Shown: positions 1 through 5,048 of the stretch, in pieces
How positions within the stretch are numbered: the first letter of the stretch is position 1
Layout of the letters: each line of letters starts with the position of its first letter
Source of the DNA: Planctomycetota bacterium
GTDB lineage: Bacteria > Planctomycetota > Planctomycetia > Pirellulales > Pirellulaceae
DNA length: 17,359 bases
Assembly (NCBI GenBank): GCA_023430365.1
Contig: JAEZAS010000127.1
Location: 1 to 17,359, forward strand
Direction: 5' to 3'
The notes under the pieces: generated by a model
The model's database searches: none
What the model saw: only the letters and a program-made list of their open reading frames with translations
What the model was told of the DNA's origin: nothing
Translations under genes and position numbers: made by a program

Positions 1-84
1 CCAGGGTGCCGCCTGGGACGGGGCGTGCGCTACGCCTCTCACCTCTTTGACCTTACCTCTCTTCGCCCCTTTGCCTCTTAGCCC

Positions 85-1137
85 CTACAGCAGCACCCGC
101 TTGCCGCTCTCGCCGGGGATCTCCTGCACGTAGCGCGGCACGGCGTAGCCGGGCAGGCGGGCGCGGAGCTTGTCCACCAGCACCATACCTTGCTCGACGG
201 GCACTTCAAAATGCGAGGCTCCCCGGACCCGGTCGAGCTGGTGCAGGTAGTAGGGCATCACCCGCAGATCGACCAGGCGGCGGCAGAGGTTTTCCAGGGC
301 TTCAACCGAGTCGTTTACGCCTCGCAGGAGCACGGCCTGGTTCAAGAGCGGGACCCCGGCATGGCTCAGGCGGCCGAGAGCCTGCTCCACGGCGGGATCG
401 ATCTCGTGGGCGTGATTGGCGTGAACGACGACGATCGGCGTGAGCCGGTTGCCGGTCAGCCAGGCCAGCAGTTCGCCGGTGACCCGTTCCGGGATGATAA
501 TCGGCAGGCGGGTGTGGACGCGGAGCCTTTGGACATGCGAGATCGCCGCGATCCGTGCGACCAGATCGGCCAGTTGCGAGTCGACCATCGTCAGCGGATC
601 ACCGCCGCTCAAAATGACTTCGTCGACAGTGGGGTCGGCCGCAATTCGGTCGAGCGCCGGTTGCCACGCGGCTGGGGAGCGGGGGGACTCATCGTAAGGG
701 AACTCCCGCCGGAAACAGTACCGGCAATGGACTGCGCAGGCAGACGTCGCTACGATTAACGCTCTACTGCGGTATTTCTGCAGTAGACCGGGGCTAAGCG
801 TGGCCGCCCGATCTCCTACCGGGTCGGGGCCAAAGCCAGCCGTCGGCCGCAACTCGTCACCAAGCGGCAGCACCTGCCGTAGTAACGGATCATGAATGTC
901 GCCCGGCCTCATCCGCGCGACATATCCGAGCGGGGCGAAGACCGGGAACGACCGCTCCGCCGCCTGAGCCGCAGGAATCAGCTCCTCAGGAAGTCGAAGT
1001 GCGCGAACCAGTTGCGCGGCGTCGCGAAGCGCCGTGCGGAGCGCCGCCCGCCAGGCAACCGACTCACTCGGACCGTCTCCGGGTTCGGGCTGTCGACTGG
1101 CGCGGACAGACTGGCCGACGGAAGCTAGAATTCCCAT
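85..1137 (-). CDS. epmB: EF-P beta-lysylation protein EpmB (lysine 2,3-aminomutase family, radical SAM)
   Basis: This enzyme converts (S)-alpha-lysine to (R)-beta-lysine, the group that EpmA attaches to elongation factor P. The radical-SAM cluster motif CxxxCxxC is intact at C134, C138 and C141, followed by the family signature RYCFRREFPY. Other family blocks are HDPLLRQVLP (residues 82-91), LSGGDPL for SAM binding, RVHTRLPIIIPER, and MPYYLHQLD. K346 in the C-terminal PGESGK segment is the expected PLP lysine. At 350 aa it is close to the E. coli protein in length and resembles EpmB more than the longer clostridial KamA. The ATG at 1137 lies 46 bp from the divergent efp start, so the two genes share a short promoter region. 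The first 25 or so residues are low in similarity, so a slightly later start is possible. Assignment as EpmB rather than a free lysine aminomutase rests on sequence blocks and on the adjacent efp and epmA. Confidence 0.93.
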   Translation of the reverse strand: MGILASVGQSVRASRQPEPGDGPSESVAWRAALRTALRDAAQLVRALRLPEELIPAAQAAERSFPVFAPLGYVARMRPGDIHDPLLRQVLPLGDELRPTAGFGPDPVGDRAATLSPGLLQKYRSRALIVATSACAVHCRYCFRREFPYDESPRSPAAWQPALDRIAADPTVDEVILSGGDPLTMVDSQLADLVARIAAISHVQRLRVHTRLPIIIPERVTGELLAWLTGNRLTPIVVVHANHAHEIDPAVEQALGRLSHAGVPLLNQAVLLRGVNDSVEALENLCRRLVDLRVMPYYLHQLDRVRGASHFEVPVEQGMVLVDKLRARLPGYAVPRYVQEIPGESGKRVLL

Positions 1138-1183
1138 TCAAACAGAATACTCAGTTCACTTTACGAAACGTAGTAGGGACGCA

Positions 1184-1753
1184 ATGGGCACATACAAGAC
1201 GAGCGATTTCCGCAAAGGACTCAAGGTTCAGATCGACGGCGAACCTTGGCAGATGACCGAAATGAACTTCGTGAAGCCGGGCAAGGGAAACGCCCTCTAC
1301 AAGTGCCGGCTGAAGAACCTGATCCGCGGCACTACGCTCGACCGCGTCTATAAGGGTGGCGACACGCTGGAAGCGGCCGACGTCGAGGAAATCGAAGTCC
1401 AGTACCTCTACAAGGCTGGCGAAACGTTCGTGTTCATGGACAACACGTCGTTCGAGCAGTACGAACTGTCGGCCGACCAGGTCGACGACATGTGGAAGTG
1501 GTTGAAGGAAGGCATGACCTGCAACGTCATGCTGTTCAACGGCCAGCCGATCAGCCTCACCCCGCCGTCGCATGTTCACCTGAAGGTGGAATACTGCGAA
1601 CCGGGCGCTCGCGGCGATACGGCCACGAACGTGACCAAGCCGGTGAAGCTGGAAACGGGCGCCGAGATTCTCGCTCCGCTGTTCATCAATATCGGCAACG
1701 TGCTGAAGATCGACACGCGTACCGGTGAGTACGTGGAACGCTCTTCCACCTAG
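1184..1753 (+). CDS. efp: Elongation factor P
   Basis: EF-P binds between the P and E sites of the ribosome and rescues stalling at consecutive prolines. The protein is 189 aa, the normal bacterial length. The KOW-like N-terminal domain carries the loop VKPGKGNAL; K34 at its tip aligns with the lysine that is beta-lysylated in E. coli. The central OB domain has TFVFMDN and NGQPISLTPP, and the C-terminal OB domain ends with the EF-P signature region GNVLKIDTRTGEYVER. The open frame extends 50 codons further upstream, but those codons overlap the divergent epmB gene and its promoter and do not look like EF-P. The ATG at 1184 is preceded by AGGGA (1175-1179) and gives the family N-terminus MGTYKTSDFRKG. 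The PGKG loop matches the EpmAB-type EF-P, consistent with both modification enzymes being next door. Confidence 0.97.
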   Translation: MGTYKTSDFRKGLKVQIDGEPWQMTEMNFVKPGKGNALYKCRLKNLIRGTTLDRVYKGGDTLEAADVEEIEVQYLYKAGETFVFMDNTSFEQYELSADQVDDMWKWLKEGMTCNVMLFNGQPISLTPPSHVHLKVEYCEPGARGDTATNVTKPVKLETGAEILAPLFINIGNVLKIDTRTGEYVERSST

Positions 1754-1776
1754 TCGCATTCTCGAAAATCAATCGG

Positions 1777-1799
1777 GTTCCCATGCGTTGCGTGGGAAC
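1777..1799. repeat. REP-like palindrome between efp and epmA
   Basis: The arms GTTCCCA (1777-1783) and TGGGAAC (1793-1799) are perfectly inverted. The stem extends inward by a T-G wobble, G-C and C-G to a three-base GTT loop. No T-tract follows, so it is not a standard terminator. The form GTTCCCA(T/C)GC...GCGTGGGAAC resembles dispersed REP-type palindromes that I recall from many bacterial genomes; that comparison is from memory. It could also stabilise the efp mRNA end. Confidence 0.55.
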
Positions 1800-1860
1800 G
1801 CTGGACCAGGTGGTCGAATACTTGCCGATCGCCTGCGGAGGCTTGGACTGGGTCGAAACG

Positions 1861-2853
1861 ATGACCGACTTTCGCCCCTCAGCCTCGCTCGAAACCCTAA
1901 AGCGGCGCGCGGAACTCCTCAAGCAAGTCCGCCGCTTCTTCGACGACCGGGGGTTTCTCGAAGTCGAGACCCCGCTTCTGTCGCACGACGTGGTCGTCGA
2001 TCGCCATCTCGACCCGCTGCCGGTTACGCTTTTCGACGATCCGCGAGAACCAAGCGTCGGCCCGACGCTTTGGCTGCAAACCTCGCCTGAATTCGCGATG
2101 AAACGCCTGCTCGCCAGTGGAGCGACGGCGATCTATCAGGTTTGCAAAGCCTTCCGCGGCGGCGGTGAATCGGGACCGCGTCACAATCCCGAATTCACCA
2201 TGGTGGAGTGGTACCGGGTAGGCGACGACTACGCGGCGGGACGGCAACTGCTCTCGGACCTGGCTGAGGCGATTCTTGAACGAGGGCCAGCCGAGCAACT
2301 GACCTTTCGCGAGGCCTTTCTCCGCTATGTGGGCGTGGATCCCCACACGGCGTCACCTGGTGAAATGATCCAGGCGGCTGTCTCTACGGGCGTGATCGGG
2401 CCAGCGGACGCGGCACGTTATGCAGCGGACGGAGATCGGGACGCTGCCATCGATCTGGTGCTGACTCAGCTCGTGGAAGACAAGCTCGGGGTCGGCCGAC
2501 CCACAATCATTTATGACTACCCAGCCACGCAATCAGCCCTGGCGCGCATTCGGCAAGACGACGTGCCCGTGGCGGAACGTTTTGAGCTCTATGTCGAGGG
2601 AGTTGAACTGGCCAATGGGTACCACGAGCTGCTCGACGCGGCTGTGCTGCGAGAACGCAATCGTCTGAACAACGCCCTACGCTCGGCGGACGGCAAGCCG
2701 GAGTTGCCCATCGAGAGCCGCCTGCTCGCGGCGATGGACGCTGGCCTTCCGCCCTGCTCCGGTGTCGCCTTGGGCTTTGACCGCCTCGTGATGGTGGCGG
2801 TGGGGGCGAGTTCGATCGGCGAAGTCCTCGCCTTTCCGCTCGATCGAGCCTAG
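1861..2853 (+). CDS. epmA: EF-P beta-lysyltransferase EpmA (class II LysRS-like)
   Basis: EpmA activates (R)-beta-lysine with ATP and transfers it to K34 of EF-P. It is a paralogue of the class II lysyl-tRNA synthetase catalytic core without the anticodon-binding domain. From the ATG at 1861 the protein is 330 aa, close to E. coli EpmA (325). Motif 2 is clear at residues 98-119 (FRGGGES...HNPEFTMVEWYR), and motif 3 lies at the C-terminus (GFDRLVM near 305-311, then EVLAFPLDRA). The family substrate-site phrase VEGVELANGYHEL is present. The frame is open upstream to 1783, but that would start inside the efp-epmA palindrome. A TTG at 1843 is a weaker alternative, since no strong ribosome site decides the start. 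The gene follows efp after 107 bp, so co-transcription is plausible. No epmC hydroxylase gene is visible in the window. Confidence 0.94.
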   Translation: MTDFRPSASLETLKRRAELLKQVRRFFDDRGFLEVETPLLSHDVVVDRHLDPLPVTLFDDPREPSVGPTLWLQTSPEFAMKRLLASGATAIYQVCKAFRGGGESGPRHNPEFTMVEWYRVGDDYAAGRQLLSDLAEAILERGPAEQLTFREAFLRYVGVDPHTASPGEMIQAAVSTGVIGPADAARYAADGDRDAAIDLVLTQLVEDKLGVGRPTIIYDYPATQSALARIRQDDVPVAERFELYVEGVELANGYHELLDAAVLRERNRLNNALRSADGKPELPIESRLLAAMDAGLPPCSGVALGFDRLVMVAVGASSIGEVLAFPLDRA

Positions 2854-2905
2854 CCCCCTTCAGCGATCGAGTTCGTTGGAAGTGCCGGCTGCCCCACGAA
2901 CACTT

Positions 2906-2934
2906 TTGACAACATACTCAAAACCGCTTACAAT
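2906..2934 (+). promoter_or_regulatory. Sigma-70-type promoter, near consensus
   Basis: The -35 element TTGACA (2906-2911) matches consensus fully. The -10 element TACAAT (2929-2934) matches five of six, and the spacer is exactly 17 bp. Transcription would start near 2941 on the plus strand, more than 400 nt before the next start codon. It is the best promoter match I found in the window. Confidence 0.72.
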
Positions 2935-3261
2935 TAAGGCAATCGCCCCTGTCGTCACTCTGACATCAGGTCGAGGGCTGGACCGCTCGGTATTTTCAGC
3001 CTGGGCGGGTTGCTCTTTCGAAATCCGGTCGAATTCGCCGACGTTCATCATGGACGTTGCGAGGGGTTGTAAACTTTCGGGGTCCATTCGGCCGAAACCA
3101 TTGGGAAACAACGACTTCGCGGAAAATGGCAGGTCGCGCTAGCTGTTGTGAAACGGTACAGCCCACAACAGATCACATCAGCTAGTCAGCGCCCCAGGAA
3201 AGCTGCTCGTTCGGGGACCTGCAAAACACCGGCTGCCGCTGACCGGAGGCCGCCACTGCCG
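2935..3261 (+). ncRNA. Candidate non-coding RNA or long leader
   Basis: This stretch sits between a consensus promoter (2906-2934) and a second promoter (3262-3290) that serves the small basic protein gene. I find no convincing reading frame on either strand. A plus frame reaching 3142 and a minus frame at 2860-3111 have no recognisable motif or ribosome site, and the minus one runs across the promoter. Local pairing is possible, most clearly the CTGTTGTG/CACAACAG hairpin at 3143-3171. It does not match my recall of SRP RNA, tmRNA or RNase P RNA signatures. It could be an independent small RNA or part of a long 5' leader for the gene at 3371. I see no T-tract terminator inside it. Confidence 0.3.
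3143..3171. repeat. Inverted repeat (hairpin)
   Basis: CTGTTGTG (3143-3150) and CACAACAG (3164-3171) are perfect inverted arms around a 13-nt loop. A further CTAGCT to the left and AGCTAG to the right can pair if about 8 nt bulge out. No T-run follows. It may be part of an RNA fold for the transcript starting near 2941, or an operator upstream of the promoter at 3262. Confidence 0.5.
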
Positions 3262-3290
3262 TTGAACTTGTGTCGGAAGCCCCTTATACT
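3262..3290 (+). promoter_or_regulatory. Sigma-70-type promoter of the small basic protein gene
   Basis: TTGAAC (3262-3267), a 17-bp spacer and TATACT (3285-3290) form a good sigma-70 match. Transcription would begin near 3297, leaving a leader of about 75 nt before the ATG at 3371. Confidence 0.65.
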
Positions 3291-3370
3291 CAGCAGCTTG
3301 CCAAAAAGGTAAACAGCGCCGCTCTGGCCAGTTGCGGCGAAGTAAGACGAGATACCGTACGGAGTTAGCC

Positions 3371-3592
3371 ATGCCAATTGATTCAAGCTTGAAGGTCAAA
3401 GGGACGGGCATTAAGGTCCGCAACGTCCTCACGCGTGCGGAGCGGATCGCCGCTCTGAAGGCCGCTGACCGCTTCAAAGAAGGCGACAATGTCCTGGGCC
3501 TGCCGAAGGTCCGCGTTCAGAAGCTGTCGCTGAAGAAGAAAAAGAAGGTCAAGACCGAAGAAGCCGAAGCCAAGGGCGGCAAGAAGAAGTAA
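3371..3592 (+). CDS. Small basic protein, TIGR04137-type (Planctomycetes/Verrucomicrobia/Chlamydiae)
   Basis: This 73-aa protein begins MPIDSSLKVKG and ends in a strongly basic tail (a run of five lysines, then a Glu/Ala/Lys stretch closing with GGKKK). It matches my recall of the small basic protein family restricted to the Planctomycetes-Verrucomicrobia-Chlamydiae group; its exact role is not established, and rRNA or ribosome association has been suggested from composition. The ATG at 3371 has GGAG six bases upstream (3361-3364). The frame is open a further 13 codons upstream, but those overlap the leader and add no family sequence. It has its own promoter (3262-3290) and a stem-loop after the stop (3628-3651), so it looks like a monocistronic, well-expressed gene. 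Family recognition is from memory of the N-terminus and the lysine tail. Confidence 0.88.
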   Translation: MPIDSSLKVKGTGIKVRNVLTRAERIAALKAADRFKEGDNVLGLPKVRVQKLSLKKKKKVKTEEAEAKGGKKK

Positions 3593-3627
3593 CGTTGCCC
3601 CTGGGCAGCGTACGCTCTCGATCCTTC

Positions 3628-3651
3628 ACGCTCGGCCCCGATGCCGAGCGT
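3628..3651 (+). terminator. Stem-loop terminator after the small basic protein gene
   Basis: ACGCTCGGC (3628-3636) and GCCGAGCGT (3643-3651) form a perfect 9-bp stem with a 6-nt loop, 36 nt after the stop codon. The following bases are only moderately T-rich (TTGCTTG), so termination may be partial. Confidence 0.55.
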
Positions 3652-3676
3652 TGCTTGAACGTCTGTCTTTTACATT

Positions 3677-3697
3677 CCGGAGGAGTCCGTCCTCCGG
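3677..3697 (+). other. Hairpin containing a Shine-Dalgarno-like GGAGG, upstream of the LarA-family gene
   Basis: CCGGAGGA (3677-3684) and TCCTCCGG (3690-3697) form a perfect 8-bp stem with a 5-nt loop, ending 15 nt before the ATG at 3713. The left arm contains an ideal GGAGG, but about 30 nt from the start codon, too far to serve it directly. No T-tract follows. It may insulate or stabilise the leader. Confidence 0.5.
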
Positions 3698-3712
3698 CCC
3701 AGGGACGTTCTT

Positions 3713-4984
3713 ATGCGTTTCAAGCTGGAGTATGGCCGAACCGGGCTCACCGTCGATTTACCGGGTGAGCGGATCGTACGGACGCTGAGCTACAAAGACG
3801 CTCCGCCGCTTCCCGATCCTCGGGCCGCTCTGCTCGAGGCCATGGCCCAGCCCATCGGCGCTCCGCCGCTTGCGGAACTTGCTCGCGGCCGCAAAGACGC
3901 GTGCATCCTGATCTGCGATATCACCCGGCCGGTTCCCAACAAGATGATCCTGCGGCCGATGCTCGAAACACTCGAGCAGGCTGGAATCCCTCGCGACAAG
4001 ATCCTGATCCTGGTGGCCACCGGCTTGCATCGACCGAACCTCGGCGATGAGCTGGTCGAAATGGTCGGGCAGTTCATCGTCGACAGCTACCGGATCGAGA
4101 ACCACTACGGCCAAGAGCTCGAGCAGCACACCTACTTGGGCGACAGCCCGCGCGGTGTGCCGATTTGGATCGACAGCCGCTATGTGCAGGCCGATCTGAA
4201 GATCGCCACCGGCCTCATCGAGCCGCACCTGATGGCTGGGTTCTCGGGTGGTCGCAAGCTCATCTGTCCCGGCATCGCGGCGCTGGAAACCGTGCGTGTG
4301 TGGCACGGTCCCGATTTCCTGGAAAACCCGAACGCCGATTGTGGCATCCTCGACGGCAATCCTGTGCACGAGGAGAACACCTGGATCGGGCGCAAGGTCG
4401 GCTGCGATTTCATCGTGAACGTCGTGATCGATGCGCAGCGTCGGCCGCTCAAATGGGTCGCGGGCGACATGGTCGACGCGTTTCTCGACGGAGTCCGCTT
4501 CGTGAAGAGCGTCGTCCGCGACACGGTCGAAGAACCAGTCGATATCGTGGTGACCAGCGGCGCCGGCTATCCGCTCGATACGACGTTCTACCAGTCCGTG
4601 AAGGGCATGACCGGAGCCCTGCCGATCGTCAAGCAAGGCGGGACGATCATCATGGCGGCCAGTTTGACTCAGGGAATCGGCAGCCCGGAGTTTCAAAGCC
4701 TCTTCAAGGACAACGCCACGCTCGAGCTGTTCATGGAACGCGTGCTCGGGAAGGAATACTTCGTCATGGACCAGTGGCAGCTCGAGGAGCTGGCCAAGGT
4801 GCGGCGCAAGTGCAAGGTGAAGATGGTCAGCGATGGCCTGCCCGCCGAAACGCTCAATGGACTGTTCGTCGAGAGCGCGCCTTCGATTGAGCAAGCGGTC
4901 GCCGAGTCACTCGCAGAATACGGCCCCGCCGCGAAGATTGCCGTGATCCCTAAAGGCCCATACGTACTGGCCCAAGTCGCTTAG
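3713..4984 (+). CDS. LarA-family protein (nickel-dependent lactate racemase-like, DUF2088)
   Basis: LarA enzymes racemise lactate or related 2-hydroxyacids with a covalently bound nickel-pincer nucleotide. This 423-aa protein is full length for the family. The key residues fall at the spacing seen in Lactiplantibacillus plantarum LarA: H106 in VATGLHR, H172 in IEPHLMAGFSGGRK, K182 in the same block (the lysine that carries the cofactor), and H198 in VWHGPDF. These equal H108, H174, K184 and H200 shifted by two. DITRPVPN at 69-76 is the family phosphate and substrate-side motif. Cofactor-making genes larB, larC and larE are not in the window. The family has many subgroups with different 2-hydroxyacid substrates, so 'lactate' should not be assumed. 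The ATG at 3713 is the first in frame. No clear ribosome site lies close to it apart from the GGAC at 3702-3705. Confidence 0.88.
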   Translation: MRFKLEYGRTGLTVDLPGERIVRTLSYKDAPPLPDPRAALLEAMAQPIGAPPLAELARGRKDACILICDITRPVPNKMILRPMLETLEQAGIPRDKILILVATGLHRPNLGDELVEMVGQFIVDSYRIENHYGQELEQHTYLGDSPRGVPIWIDSRYVQADLKIATGLIEPHLMAGFSGGRKLICPGIAALETVRVWHGPDFLENPNADCGILDGNPVHEENTWIGRKVGCDFIVNVVIDAQRRPLKWVAGDMVDAFLDGVRFVKSVVRDTVEEPVDIVVTSGAGYPLDTTFYQSVKGMTGALPIVKQGGTIIMAASLTQGIGSPEFQSLFKDNATLELFMERVLGKEYFVMDQWQLEELAKVRRKCKVKMVSDGLPAETLNGLFVESAPSIEQAVAESLAEYGPAAKIAVIPKGPYVLAQVA

Positions 4985-5044
4985 TCGGCTACGAGCGCCG
5001 CCGAGTGCATTCGATCGCAACCGAGGCTCAGGCAATCTAAGCGA
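4977..5044. repeat. Inverted repeat spanning the convergent gene ends
   Basis: TCGCTTAG (4977-4984, including the stop codon of the LarA-family gene) is perfectly inverted as CTAAGCGA (5037-5044), 5 bp before the stop of the minus-strand gene. The 52-nt interior has a small CGGC/GCCG pairing. It may form a shared transcript-end structure for the two convergent genes, but there is no T-tract. Confidence 0.35.
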
Positions 5045-5048
5045 TGAG

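Noticed and set aside
30..86. Pyrimidine-rich tract with repeated CCTCT downstream of epmB
   Set aside because: Lies at the window edge with no hairpin or T-tract in the epmB direction; looks like a simple low-complexity spacer.
2860..3111. 83-codon minus-strand frame after epmA
   Set aside because: Crosses the consensus promoter at 2906-2934, has no ribosome site and no recognisable similarity; a small gene cannot be fully excluded.
3758..4894. 378-codon minus-strand frame opposite the LarA-family gene
   Set aside because: A shadow of the real gene in high-GC DNA; its His/Asp/Val-rich translation matches no family, while the plus strand carries all LarA motifs.
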